Assembly (NCBI RefSeq): GCF_002895565.1
Contig: NZ_AZRN01000001.1
Span: forward strand, 1 to 64,000
From: Petrotoga mexicana DSM 14811
Lineage (GTDB): Bacteria > Thermotogota > Thermotogae > Petrotogales > Petrotogaceae
Reading direction: 5' to 3'
Length of the DNA stretch: 64,000 nucleotides
The position numbers and the translations under genes are program-made. The notes under the pieces were generated by a model. It worked only from the letters and a program-made list of their open reading frames with translations, did no database searches and was not told where the DNA came from. Positions 26,229-35,005 of the stretch are shown here, piece by piece (position 1 is the first letter of the stretch; each line of letters starts with the position of its first letter).

Positions 26229-27237
26229 AACTTTCTCACACATCTACATCGAAAAAGATGCCTTAAATTATCCACTAACCAATGAAATTACAAGCAAACT
26301 CAACAAAAGTAAGATAGTCTATATTGATAATTACAATGAAATATTCTCCAGGAAAAACCAAAACCCTTTTCTACAAAAGCTCTCACCGTCTCTGATTCTG
26401 GCAGTTAACAAGGGTGATTTTATCTATAAAGGGTCACCTTTGTGCCATGATTTTGAACAACAAAATTTCTACTACACAAATTTCATAGTTAATTGTCTAT
26501 TCGATTGCGATTACTGTTATTTGAAAGGCATGAACTTCTCTTCCCACATTTTATTCTTTGTTAATCTCTCAGATTACTTTCATGAATTAAGCAGATTGAT
26601 AAACGAGATTAAAGAACGCCCCGAACGGGGTCAAGGAAAAATTTATCTAAGTATATCATATGATTCAGACATCCTTCTTTTTGAAGGAATCTATCCATTT
26701 TTAAAAGAATGGATAGAGTTTGCTGAGGCAAACCCTCTAATAACTATAGAAATCCGCACTAAATCAACCAATTATAAAAAATTCCTGAATTACTCTCCAT
26801 TAGAAAATTTGATCATTACATGGAGCATATCCCCACAGGAAGCAATAGAAAAATATGAAAAAAACACCCCCTCTTTAGAAAGAAGGTTAATGGCTATATC
26901 TCAATTGCTACAAAAAGGGTGGAAAGTCAATTTAGCGTTGGATCCTATACTTTATATCGGAGAAAATTGGCAAGAGAAATACAAGGAGTTTATTAACTCG
27001 ATATCTAAAAAAATTAACCTAAAAAAGATTAACGCAATTACACTAGGAGTATTTAGAATTCCAGTTGACTATCTAAAAAGATTTAAAAAGTTTTTTAAAT
27101 CCCCGATTGCATTTTTTCCTTATCAAACCACAAATGGTGTATCCACCTACCCTGAGGAATTAAAAAGTAAAATGATCGAATTCGTCTATTCAGAACTAGA
27201 AAAAATATATAATAAGACAAATATATACGTAGTTTGA
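26188..27237 (+). CDS. Spore photoproduct lyase-like radical SAM protein
   Basis: A 349-residue protein with the SPL-type cluster motif C-L-F-D-C-D-Y-C (Cx3Cx2C) in N-C-L-F-D-C-D-Y-C-Y-L-K-G, followed by T-I-E-I-R-T-K-S and L-I-I-T-W-S-I-S-P, all as in the spore photoproduct lyase family. SPL repairs a UV thymine dimer specific to spores, yet nothing in the window suggests sporulation. A different radical SAM reaction or another DNA lesion is possible. The ATG at 26188 lies inside the upstream gene, after AGAAAGGG. Confidence 0.82.
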   Translation: MRFLKISKQNYTNETFSHIYIEKDALNYPLTNEITSKLNKSKIVYIDNYNEIFSRKNQNPFLQKLSPSLILAVNKGDFIYKGSPLCHDFEQQNFYYTNFIVNCLFDCDYCYLKGMNFSSHILFFVNLSDYFHELSRLINEIKERPERGQGKIYLSISYDSDILLFEGIYPFLKEWIEFAEANPLITIEIRTKSTNYKKFLNYSPLENLIITWSISPQEAIEKYEKNTPSLERRLMAISQLLQKGWKVNLALDPILYIGENWQEKYKEFINSISKKINLKKINAITLGVFRIPVDYLKRFKKFFKSPIAFFPYQTTNGVSTYPEELKSKMIEFVYSELEKIYNKTNIYVV

Positions 27238-27253
27238 TTGTTTTAGAAAAATA

Positions 27254-27271
27254 GACGGACAATTGTCCGTC
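27254..27271. terminator. Palindromic terminator between convergent genes
   Basis: GACGGACAATTGTCCGTC is a perfect 18-base palindrome between the SPL-like gene and speE. On the minus strand it is followed by TATTTTT, so it should end the speD-speE transcript. The plus-strand tail (ATTATTT) is weaker. Confidence 0.7.
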
Positions 27272-27272
27272 A

Positions 27273-28151
27273 TTATTTACTGAATTCACTAATTAATTTT
27301 TTTACAAAAACAGGTAGAGAAAAAGATGCAACATGTACTTCTTCATCGTAGTATTTAAGTTCTTTATTAAACTCTTTAACTTTTTCAGGGTCAAAATCTT
27401 TTATTGGATCCAAATTTTTTGAGGCAAACGTCCATGTCCACGTACCCGGCATATATTGAGGTACATAACCCATATACAATCGTGCTATATTGAAGGTATT
27501 GCTGATTCTCCTATACGCTCTTACCATCCATTCTTTCTTTAAAAAAGGCTCCTCGGTTTGTGCGGAAAAAACTCCGTTTTCATTCAAGGCTTCAAAACAA
27601 TTTTGATAAAACTTTTCGGTGAAAAGCAGTCCTCCTTCACCTTCGGTGGGATCTGTGGAATCAATCAATATAACGTCGAATTCATATTTAAATTGAGAAA
27701 CGAATTTACTCCCATCTTCATAAACCAATTCCACCTTTGGATTTTTTAACTCATAAGAAATGTTAGGTAAATACTTTAAAGCAGCTTCTACAACCTTTTT
27801 ATCCAATTCACAAAGAACAACTTTCTCTACTGAATCATGTTTCAATACTTCTCTGACAGTTCCTCCATCCCCTCCACCGATTATCAAAACCTTCTTGGGA
27901 TTAGGATGTATGAACAAAGGAACGTGTGAGATCATTTCATGATAAACAAATTCATCTGAATCTCTCGTCATAATGACTCCATCTAACGAGAATAGTTTTC
28001 CAAACGCGGGTGTTTCGTATATATCTATTCTTTGATATTCTGTTTGCTCGGTATAAATATGATTAGTTGTTTCTGTAAAGACTCCCACATTATGTGCTTT
28101 ATCGTACTCGGTAAAAATAGTATGTGGAAAGGTATAATTATTTTCAGCCAT
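27273..28151 (-). CDS. speE: Spermidine synthase
   Basis: SpeE transfers aminopropyl groups from decarboxylated SAM to a polyamine. Seen are G-G-G-D-G-G-T-V-R-E-V, the acidic D-S-T-D-P-T-E-G-E-G active-site loop, and Y-E-D-G-S. The length of 292 residues matches the family; thermophile enzymes can accept several polyamines. ATG at 28151, after GAGGTGA, is preferred over the in-frame TTG at 28154. It overlaps the speD stop, so translation is likely coupled. Confidence 0.95.
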   Translation of the reverse strand: MAENNYTFPHTIFTEYDKAHNVGVFTETTNHIYTEQTEYQRIDIYETPAFGKLFSLDGVIMTRDSDEFVYHEMISHVPLFIHPNPKKVLIIGGGDGGTVREVLKHDSVEKVVLCELDKKVVEAALKYLPNISYELKNPKVELVYEDGSKFVSQFKYEFDVILIDSTDPTEGEGGLLFTEKFYQNCFEALNENGVFSAQTEEPFLKKEWMVRAYRRISNTFNIARLYMGYVPQYMPGTWTWTFASKNLDPIKDFDPEKVKEFNKELKYYDEEVHVASFSLPVFVKKLISEFSK

Positions 28152-28549
28152 CAACTCACCTCAACTTTATGCGACGAATTTTCAGGAATTCCAATAGTAG
28201 AAAAGACTCCTCGTTTAAATTCCTGACTCTCCTGTCTTTTTGAATTTAAAGCATCTTTCAAATAGTAAAAAGCTTTCCATGGATCGACAGAATCTCCACA
28301 AGTATATATATCTAAAGAAGCATAATTATATTCAGGCCAAGTGTGTATTGCCAAATGAGATTCAGAAACAATTATTGCTCCACTTACCCCATGTGGTAAG
28401 AATCTATGAAATGTAGAAGTAACTATTGTTGCCCCCGATTCAATGGCTGCTTTTTTCATTAAATATTCTATTTGTTGAACATCGTTTAGTATCTCTTCAT
28501 CGCAATCGTATAATTCTGATATTAAATGTCTTCCTAGGGATTTTGCCAT
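28151..28549 (-). CDS. speD: S-adenosylmethionine decarboxylase proenzyme
   Basis: A 132-residue prokaryotic-type SpeD. The self-cleavage site is Glu63-Ser64 in V-S-E-S-H-L-A-I-H-T-W-P-E, which yields the pyruvoyl group. The conserved catalytic Cys lies in Y-T-C-G-D. It supplies decarboxylated SAM to SpeE. AAAGGAGG is well placed before the ATG. Confidence 0.95.
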   Translation of the reverse strand: MAKSLGRHLISELYDCDEEILNDVQQIEYLMKKAAIESGATIVTSTFHRFLPHGVSGAIIVSESHLAIHTWPEYNYASLDIYTCGDSVDPWKAFYYLKDALNSKRQESQEFKRGVFSTIGIPENSSHKVEVS

Positions 28550-28563
28550 CTCTCAATCCTCCT

Positions 28564-29100
28564 TTAAAATATTTCTATCCATATTAGAGTTGCTGTTTTT
28601 GAAGTACTTTTATTTTTTATGAAATGTTTCTTATTGGCTGAATAAAAAAAAGTTTCCTCTTTACGTACTAGATAAACTTCTTTGTTGAGGTATAACTCTA
28701 TCTCTCCTTCGATCACATATCCCAATTCCACACCTTCATGGGGTTTTTCGATATCAGTCGAACAACCTGGTTGCAAAACCACTAAAGAAGGTTCTATATT
28801 TTTTGGTTCCGACGTTGTTAAAAGAAGTTCTTCTTTAACTCCTTTTGGTGTATCATATATAGGTATTCGATCTTCTTTTGTGAAAACAATCTTTTCCTTA
28901 TTTTCAAGATTTGAAAAAAAATCTTTCAAATCTGTTCCTAAGGCTCTTAGTATCATTTCCAAATTTTCAACAGTTGGGGAAGCTAAATCCCTTTCAACTT
29001 GGGAAATAAAACCTCTTGTTAAATCAGATCTAGTTGCGAGTTCCTCTTGGGTCATGTTTCTCATTATTCTAAGACTTTTTATCTTTTCACCTATTTGCAT
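28564..29100 (-). CDS. HTH-cupin transcriptional regulator of the polyamine operon
   Basis: A 178-residue XRE-type regulator: helix-turn-helix at residues 1-60 (M-T-Q-E-E-L-A-x-R-S-D-L-T-R-G-F-I-S-Q-V-E) and a cupin domain at about 105-175 (P-H-E-G-V-E-L-G-Y-V-I-E-G). Similar proteins, such as PuuR, control polyamine genes. It is the first gene of a unit with speD and speE, 14 bases upstream of speD. Autoregulation and polyamine sensing are inferred from this layout. Confidence 0.9.
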   Translation of the reverse strand: MQIGEKIKSLRIMRNMTQEELATRSDLTRGFISQVERDLASPTVENLEMILRALGTDLKDFFSNLENKEKIVFTKEDRIPIYDTPKGVKEELLLTTSEPKNIEPSLVVLQPGCSTDIEKPHEGVELGYVIEGEIELYLNKEVYLVRKEETFFYSANKKHFIKNKSTSKTATLIWIEIF

Positions 29101-29158
29101 TCAAGGTTCCTCCAATAAACTATCAAAAATGCACAGTTAATTAAACAAGTCGGTTAAT

Positions 29159-29187
29159 ATTATAAATTTTTATTTTATATTTGTCAA
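29159..29187 (-). promoter_or_regulatory. Sigma-70-type promoter of the regulator-speD-speE operon
   Basis: On the minus strand, TTGACA (29187-29182) and TATAAT (29164-29159) are separated by exactly 17 bases. Just downstream is the near-palindrome GTTAATTAAAC (about 29146-29156 on the plus strand), a candidate operator for the HTH regulator; that role is inference. Confidence 0.85.
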
Positions 29188-29237
29188 TTACGAGAATTTA
29201 CATTTATGTTTCCACAACATCAATAATGAGTTGTTTG

Positions 29238-29246
29238 TGTTATACT
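29238..29246 (+). promoter_or_regulatory. Extended -10 promoter of the mre operon
   Basis: TGTTATACT (29238-29246) is a good extended -10 element about 80 bases before mreB. The -35 region is poor, which is acceptable for this promoter type. Confidence 0.55.
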
Positions 29247-29280
29247 AATTATTAGTTAGCTGATTAGGAATATTCTAAAC

Positions 29281-29296
29281 AAAATGGGTGGGGAGC
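29281..29296 (+). repeat. Repeat-module fragment in the mreB leader
   Basis: AAAATGGGTGGGGAGC matches the AAAACGGGTGGGGAGCGGGG module of the dispersed repeat family. It would lie in the untranslated leader of mreB. Confidence 0.45.
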
Positions 29297-29327
29297 ATAA
29301 TATACTTTTAAGGAGGACTTTTATATA

Positions 29328-30347
29328 ATGCGATCGTATTTGAGGCCTTATCTTGGTATCGATTTGGGAACAGCAAACACCTTAGTTTATATGAAAGGTA
29401 AAGGGATAATTCTAAATGAACCTTCCGTTATAGCTATCAATAAAGAAACGTCAGAATTGCTTAAAGTAGGAAAAGAAGCTAAGAAAATGATTGGAAAAAC
29501 ACCTGCTAATATAATCGCCGTTAGACCACTAAAAGAGGGTGTAATAGCAGATTATAATGTCGCTATGACTATGCTTAAGTACTTTATAAACACAGCATTG
29601 AATGGTTTTAGCTTTTTTAAACCATCTGTAGTTGTGGGAATACCTACAGATGCAACTCAAGTAGAAAGAAATGCTCTGAGAGAAGCTGCTTTGGATGCCG
29701 GTTCTAGTAAAGCTTTTTTAATTGAAGAAGCTATGGCAACGGCTATTGGCGCTGGTTTAGATGTAGAAGAACCATCCGGTAATATGATTGTAGATATAGG
29801 TGGAGGTACCACAGAAATAGCTGTAATTTCATTAGGAAATATTGTATTATCCAAATCTATAAGGGTAGCGGGAGATCTGATCGATCAAGAAATTATCAAT
29901 CACATAAAATCAAAATACAATATGGTAATAGGAGAAAAAACCGCTGAGAGGATAAAAATTGAGATTGGTAATGTTTTTGATAGCCCCCAATACAGTGATT
30001 TAAGTATGGAAGTGATAGGCTTAGACGTTCTATCTGGACTTCCAAAGAGTGTTACGATCACAGGCTCAGAGATAAGAAATGCAATGCGAGTCCCTGTTTC
30101 CAAGATAGTTGAAAATATTAAATTGGCCATTGAAGAAACTCCACCTGAACTTTTGTATGATATCGTTAATAGAGGTATATTTTTAGCTGGTGGAGGAGCG
30201 ATGATTAAAGGTATAAAGGAGTTGCTAGAAAAAGAAACGTTGATAAGAGTTGTAATAGCGGATGATCCAATAACTTGTGTGGCTAGAGGGGCTGGAATGG
30301 TTATTGACAAGATTAATCTTATAAAAAGTATATCTCAAAAAGCTTAA
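29328..30347 (+). CDS. mreB: Rod-shape determining protein MreB
   Basis: An actin-like ATPase that guides wall synthesis. Seen are the phosphate 1 motif G-I-D-L-G-T-A-N-T, the connect region I-E-E-A-M-A-T-A-I-G-A-G, the phosphate 2 motif V-D-I-G-G-G-T-T-E and the adenosine motif L-A-G-G-G-A. The 339-residue length is standard. AAGGAGGA precedes the ATG. It heads an mreB-mreC-mreD-PBP cluster. Confidence 0.97.
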   Translation: MRSYLRPYLGIDLGTANTLVYMKGKGIILNEPSVIAINKETSELLKVGKEAKKMIGKTPANIIAVRPLKEGVIADYNVAMTMLKYFINTALNGFSFFKPSVVVGIPTDATQVERNALREAALDAGSSKAFLIEEAMATAIGAGLDVEEPSGNMIVDIGGGTTEIAVISLGNIVLSKSIRVAGDLIDQEIINHIKSKYNMVIGEKTAERIKIEIGNVFDSPQYSDLSMEVIGLDVLSGLPKSVTITGSEIRNAMRVPVSKIVENIKLAIEETPPELLYDIVNRGIFLAGGGAMIKGIKELLEKETLIRVVIADDPITCVARGAGMVIDKINLIKSISQKA

Positions 30348-30348
30348 T

Positions 30349-31026
30349 ATGAGATATTTTGGGATATTATTTTTAGTAATTTTGATCTTTATTTCAATAT
30401 TATTTAATACTTTTGAGAACTTAGGTGGTATTTTAGATCCGCTAACATACTCGTTTGATATGGTTTTTTCACTGTTTCATTCTAAAATTTCGGAAAGGAA
30501 TGTAAGCGCTGAAAAAATTTCTAGTATCTTAGATGAACTCAAAAAAGAGCCTCTGTATATAATTGAAAGTAAAAGTAGTGAAAATATAGATTTAACGATC
30601 CCTCGAGGTATAATTTTAAATGAAACTAATCGTTCTTTTAACGTTTTAACGAGCAATGAAGGTAATTTAGAAAAAGGTTATTTAGCTGTTTCTACGGATG
30701 GGAATCTTTTGGGTTTTGTTGAAAATACATTCTCAGATAGAGTAGTGGTGAGAAAATTAGGTTGGGGGAACCAACAATTTTTTGGAAAAATAGGTGTTGT
30801 AGATGTTTTAATAAAAGAAGATAAAGGCAATTTATTGGTCGAAATACCTGATAATTATAAAGTTGTAATGGAAGAATACCTAAAGATAGATCTTCCTGCT
30901 TATGTAAAAACCGTAGAAAAAGAGGGTATACTTTTATCAGGTGAGATTGTTTCTAAATATGGAGACCTTTATCTTTTCAACCCTGTGGTGATTGATGATT
31001 TTTTAGTGTACTTTTTTCCTTATTAA
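30349..31026 (+). CDS. mreC: Rod-shape determining protein MreC
   Basis: A 225-residue protein with an N-terminal membrane anchor (about residues 4-22), a short helical stretch and a C-terminal beta-domain containing G-Y-L-A-V-S-T-D-G-N-L-L-G-F-V and further beta-strands, as in MreC. It starts one base after the mreB stop. It is shorter than many MreC proteins (about 280). Confidence 0.85.
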   Translation: MRYFGILFLVILIFISILFNTFENLGGILDPLTYSFDMVFSLFHSKISERNVSAEKISSILDELKKEPLYIIESKSSENIDLTIPRGIILNETNRSFNVLTSNEGNLEKGYLAVSTDGNLLGFVENTFSDRVVVRKLGWGNQQFFGKIGVVDVLIKEDKGNLLVEIPDNYKVVMEEYLKIDLPAYVKTVEKEGILLSGEIVSKYGDLYLFNPVVIDDFLVYFFPY

Positions 31027-31044
31027 AAAGAGAAGTGATAATAT

Positions 31045-31458
31045 ATGATGTATTTGATTTATTTTTTATTAGCTCTAATTACCGCTTCATTTGATAGATG
31101 GTTAGGAGAAATTCTTTTTTTTGTCTTTCCTATAATTGTCTTATATGTGTCAAATCTTGAAAAAGATGACCATAGACTTCTTTTTTTCGTATTTATATAT
31201 ACTATTTTTTATTTCAATTCAAGGTTTGAATTGGGATTCCTCGCGATAATATTTTTCGCTATATTCCTTCTCATCAACTTTTTCTTACATCAGTTGGAAA
31301 TGACTTTAATTAAAGCATTGATATACACGGGTGTTTTGTCATTGTATATGAGTGTCATTACTTCTTCTCTTTATCCTTTTTTCTTAGACATGATAATCAT
31401 CTTTGTATTATATTTTATGAACATGAGGCTGGTTTTGGATGAAAGAAAAAAGAGCTAA
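31045..31458 (+). CDS. mreD: MreD-like membrane protein
   Basis: A 137-residue protein, almost entirely hydrophobic, with about four or five membrane helices. Size, topology and location between mreC and a class B penicillin-binding protein make it MreD-like. The primary sequence alone is not diagnostic. Its end overlaps the next gene by 20 bases. Confidence 0.7.
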   Translation: MMYLIYFLLALITASFDRWLGEILFFVFPIIVLYVSNLEKDDHRLLFFVFIYTIFYFNSRFELGFLAIIFFAIFLLINFFLHQLEMTLIKALIYTGVLSLYMSVITSSLYPFFLDMIIIFVLYFMNMRLVLDERKKS

Positions 31459-33148
31459 AATACTGTTTTCTTTATTTTTTTTGGGTATTGCATTACTTTT
31501 TGCTAGATCATTTCAATTGCAGATTTTAAACTGGAATAAATACACGATGGAAGTTCAAGAGTTATCAACAAGAATTGTAAAAGATTCTCCTAAAAGAGGA
31601 AATATATACGATAGAAATGGGAATTTGTTGGCATGGAACCAAAGGATATATAATTTAACGAATTTAGGAGGAACGTTGAGTGAAGAAACAGAAGCTGAAT
31701 TGTACCAAGTTCTAAAAGGTGTGGTAGATAATCCGTATACCGTAATAGATAAATTAAATTTTCAAAAAAGAGTGAATTTAGAAATAAATTCAGTGACAGC
31801 TCAAAAGATAGCAAATATTGACAAAAATCTACAAGTTGAAGAAAGATATATAAGAAAGTATGCCCACGAATCTTTATACCATGTCTTAGGTTATGTTGAC
31901 AATGAAGGTACTCCAAGGTCAGGATTGGAATTGGTGTTTGATAAAAAATTACAGGGTCAGCCAGGGTACAAAATGATCAATATTGCAACAAATGAATCCG
32001 TTTCACCTACTATAGCCAACGCACATTCTATTAATGGAAACAATATTTATTTGACATTAGATTTAGATTTACAGATAAAGGCATACAATTATTTAAAAGA
32101 AAATAACTACAATGGTTCGGTGATAATCTCAGAACCAAAAACCGGAGAAATATTAGTATTTGTTAGTTATCCTTCCGTAGATCCTAATTTGTTTGCTCAA
32201 GGAATGAGTAATTTAGAGTTTCAAAGAATTTTGAATGATAATAATATGCCTTTGTTAAATAGAGCTACATCTGCATTGTACCCACCCGGGTCTATTATAA
32301 AACCTTTTGTTGCATATGCTGCCCTTGAAGGTGGTATCTCTCCACAAGCAACCATAAATTCGACTGGAAGATACGATTTAAAAAACTCTCAAGGTAACAT
32401 TATCGCATCTTATTACGATTGGTATACATTGGGACATGGTGAAACCGATTTGGTAAAATCCCTGAGGGCATCGGTTAACTCTTATTATTATTGGCTTGGA
32501 GAAAAGTTGGGGATAGACTACTTGAATAGTGTTGCGGATAGATTTGATATTACTTCTAAAACAGGTATAGAAATACCAAATGAAAAAGTTGGGATTTTTC
32601 CAGATCCAGAATGGAAATATGATAAATTTGATACCATATGGTATCCAGGAGAAACATTATTAACGTATATAGGTCAAGGTTACGTCACAATGACTCCCCT
32701 TCAAATTCTAAGAATATATAATATTCTTGCTACACAAGGTGAATATTATCAATTCAGCTTATTTAAAAAGGAAGAAGATGCTTTTGGAAATATCATAAAT
32801 CAAAATGTGCCTTTACTTAGAGATTCTTACGAAATGAACGAAGAATATCTGAAATACATTTACCAAGGTATGGTAGAAGTAACCTCATTCAGTGGACCAC
32901 CTGGTGAAGAAGGTACTGCTTATCAATCGTTTAGCGATTTCCCAATAACGGTCGCTGGAAAGACAGGTACCGCAGAAGTAGGAGGTGGAAAACCTGCTCA
33001 TTCATGGTTCGCTGGTTTTTTACCAGCAAATAACCCACAGTACTCGATTGTGGTCATTATAGAAAATGGAGGGATGGGATCCACTGGTGCAGCACCTATT
33101 GCTAGAGAGATACTCGATGATCTAGTTGAAAAATATCATATTCAATAA
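31439..33148 (+). CDS. mrdA: Penicillin-binding protein 2 (class B transpeptidase)
   Basis: A 569-residue class B PBP: N-terminal membrane anchor (about 8-26), dimerisation/pedestal domain with R-G-N-I-Y-D-R-N-G, and transpeptidase domain. The catalytic motifs are S285-I-I-K288 in P-G-S-I-I-K-P, S345-V-N347 and K508-T-G510. Position in the mre cluster indicates the elongation-specific PBP2. It overlaps mreD by 20 bases. Confidence 0.92.
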   Translation: MKEKRAKILFSLFFLGIALLFARSFQLQILNWNKYTMEVQELSTRIVKDSPKRGNIYDRNGNLLAWNQRIYNLTNLGGTLSEETEAELYQVLKGVVDNPYTVIDKLNFQKRVNLEINSVTAQKIANIDKNLQVEERYIRKYAHESLYHVLGYVDNEGTPRSGLELVFDKKLQGQPGYKMINIATNESVSPTIANAHSINGNNIYLTLDLDLQIKAYNYLKENNYNGSVIISEPKTGEILVFVSYPSVDPNLFAQGMSNLEFQRILNDNNMPLLNRATSALYPPGSIIKPFVAYAALEGGISPQATINSTGRYDLKNSQGNIIASYYDWYTLGHGETDLVKSLRASVNSYYYWLGEKLGIDYLNSVADRFDITSKTGIEIPNEKVGIFPDPEWKYDKFDTIWYPGETLLTYIGQGYVTMTPLQILRIYNILATQGEYYQFSLFKKEEDAFGNIINQNVPLLRDSYEMNEEYLKYIYQGMVEVTSFSGPPGEEGTAYQSFSDFPITVAGKTGTAEVGGGKPAHSWFAGFLPANNPQYSIVVIIENGGMGSTGAAPIAREILDDLVEKYHIQ

Positions 33149-33149
33149 A

Positions 33150-33325
33150 AAAAGGCGGGATGCGGAGCGAAGAGGTAAGGGCTCCTTTATCCTTATGGGT
33201 GGGGAGCGGGGGAAGGGCGCTATAGATATAGATAGTTTTATAAAGAAAATTCTGCTTTTAAAAAAGGATCACAGGGCGGAGCTCTCCCCTTACTGGGCTA
33301 GGACCGCAGGTCCTTTTAGTAAATC
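33150..33325 (+). repeat. Dispersed repeat copies
   Basis: The gap holds a GGCGGGATGCGGAGCGAAGAGG-like module, a second GGGTGGGGAGCGGGGGAAGGGCGCTA module, GGATCACAGGGCGGAGCTCT and GGACCGCAGGTCC, in the same order as the units at 39.5-40.0 kb. Open frames through it are side effects of the repeat. Confidence 0.75.
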
Positions 33326-33342
33326 AAAAGGAGATGAATTTC

Positions 33343-34584
33343 ATGAAGAAAATGTATGTATTTTTTATGCTCATCGTTTTTTTAAGTATAACGGTTCTTT
33401 CTGAGAATTATACCTTTATCTTTAAAGATGTTCAACTGTTCTATACAGTTTCTAACGAAACCTCATTCTTTGTTCCTGAGGGTTTTGACGTGCTTTGGAT
33501 CAGTGGAGTGGATTCTTGGGAACTCAAAAAGGTGTATCAACATTTCCCTTTTAAGATCACTTCATTGGAAGATTACACTCAAAAATCTATCGAAGCTATA
33601 GATGAGGACATTTACAAGATTGTTGGAACAAATGAAATTCTATTTTTCAATCCTCAATTAAATCGTTGGTGCGTTACTGATGAAAAGAATAAAGATAAGA
33701 TTCAACCCCCTACTCAAATTTTATTGAAAAACCCTAAGAACGCCGTAATTGCTTTAAAGGGAGAGGGGTCATGGGAAATTATCTATGAAATGAAAAATGA
33801 CGGAACTTTCAGCAAAAACGTTCAAATCAACGGTGTTCCTGTTGGGCAAACCAATCTATACTTAGTCAACGAATATCTTAACTTGTCTCCTCGCGATTAC
33901 TTAGAGAGTACAAAGTTATTGAGTAACACACGTATGGCAAGTGAAGATGATTTTGAAATAGTTGCACAAGAAGCAATTCTAAGTCAAACTTATACAATGA
34001 ATCTTGGAAGAGTCAATTTTCAAAATAGTTTAATGAACGTTAGGATATCCCAAAACGATATATTGTCATATGAAGACAGAAACGTAATTAATTTTTCTTT
34101 GTACACCAATATAACAAATTATACAAAAACCGAGATAATCAGACACGTAGAAAACACGAAATACAATGGTTTAGGAATAGAGTTACCTTCGGGAAAGGTT
34201 TGGATCCATGAGGAATTCGATAGTGAAAGTTTTCCAATAAAGTTAGCGTACATTAATGATACTCCCGTTGGAGACACGTTCAAGATAAACTTAGGTGAGA
34301 GTTGGGATGTACAATATAAAATAGAAAAATTGTCTGATGTTGAAGTTAAATCGGCAAATTCCCGAATAGTAGACCTTTTGATCAGTGTGAAAAACTTCAG
34401 TAAAGGCAAACAAATCGTTAACTTGAGTATGTCTACACCCAATATCGAAATAGATGAAATGCAAATAGAAGGAAATTATCAAAATTTAAAAAACAACTCG
34501 GAAAAAGGTAAAATTGATATTGTTTTCGATATAATAGATGAAGTAAGAATAAGAATGACGATTAAGACTATCCTTAGAGAATAA
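33343..34584 (+). CDS. Secreted DUF4139-like protein
   Basis: A 413-residue protein with an N-terminal signal peptide (K-K-M-Y-V, then a hydrophobic stretch to about residue 20). The C-terminal half resembles the DUF4139 domain: L-P-S-G-K-V-W-I-H-E, then N-D-T-P-V-G-D-T-F-K-I-N-L-G-E-S-W-D-V. Function is unknown; it should act outside the membrane. ATG at 33343 is chosen because AAAAGGAG (about 33326-33332) is 10 bases upstream and would collide with the ATG at 33334. It overlaps the convergent DUF123 gene by 11 bases. Confidence 0.75.
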   Translation: MKKMYVFFMLIVFLSITVLSENYTFIFKDVQLFYTVSNETSFFVPEGFDVLWISGVDSWELKKVYQHFPFKITSLEDYTQKSIEAIDEDIYKIVGTNEILFFNPQLNRWCVTDEKNKDKIQPPTQILLKNPKNAVIALKGEGSWEIIYEMKNDGTFSKNVQINGVPVGQTNLYLVNEYLNLSPRDYLESTKLLSNTRMASEDDFEIVAQEAILSQTYTMNLGRVNFQNSLMNVRISQNDILSYEDRNVINFSLYTNITNYTKTEIIRHVENTKYNGLGIELPSGKVWIHEEFDSESFPIKLAYINDTPVGDTFKINLGESWDVQYKIEKLSDVEVKSANSRIVDLLISVKNFSKGKQIVNLSMSTPNIEIDEMQIEGNYQNLKNNSEKGKIDIVFDIIDEVRIRMTIKTILRE

Positions 34585-34975
34585 AGTTTTTAATAATTTC
34601 AAAAAAATAGTCGATATTATCAATGAGATAAAGATTTGATTTTACAGTTAAATCAGATGCACCAAAACCTTCAATAAACTGAAATTTCTGGGCAAATTCT
34701 TTGGAGATATCTTCTTCAAGGCGTTTGTGTGAAGGTAGCATAGCGATAAATATTATTTTGTTTGCTTTGTTCTCTAAAATACCATCTATATGCCAGTGTT
34801 TTTGATATGCCTTCTCCTTGAAAGTCATATGTCTACCCACTCTTTGGTAGAGGTTTTTCATAGCGGAACCTATATAGGCATACAAACCTTTATTGATCTT
34901 TATCTCTTTGTGATGTAAGTTTACTATACAATCTTTTTTTATCTCAATCAGTAAAATGTAAGATCCTTTATTCGT
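34574..34975 (-). CDS. DUF123 (GIY-YIG-related, Uri family) protein with ACG in place of a start codon
   Basis: The product matches the DUF123/Uri-type endonuclease-like family: K-G-S-Y-I-L-L-I-E, K-G-L-Y-A-Y-I-G-S-A, R-V-G-R-H and K-H-W-H-I-D. The first standard start codon in frame is TTG at 34885, which would delete the conserved first 30 residues. The frame stays open upstream, and a GGAGGGA ribosome site (about 34987-34981) is followed 7 bases later by ACG (34975-34973), then codons for N-K-G-S-Y. ACG stands where ATG would be expected. The gene may be weakly translated or decaying. Confidence 0.7.
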   Translation of the reverse strand, partial: TNKGSYILLIEIKKDCIVNLHHKEIKINKGLYAYIGSAMKNLYQRVGRHMTFKEKAYQKHWHIDGILENKANKIIFIAMLPSHKRLEEDISKEFAQKFQFIEGFGASDLTVKSNLYLIDNIDYFFEIIKNFIL

Positions 34976-35005
34976 CTCTATCCCTCCAAGAGAAAGGTGA
35001 ATTTT

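Noticed and set aside
33126-33404. 92-codon open frame after the penicillin-binding protein gene
   Set aside because: It runs through repeat modules and overlaps two real genes; its composition follows the repeat.
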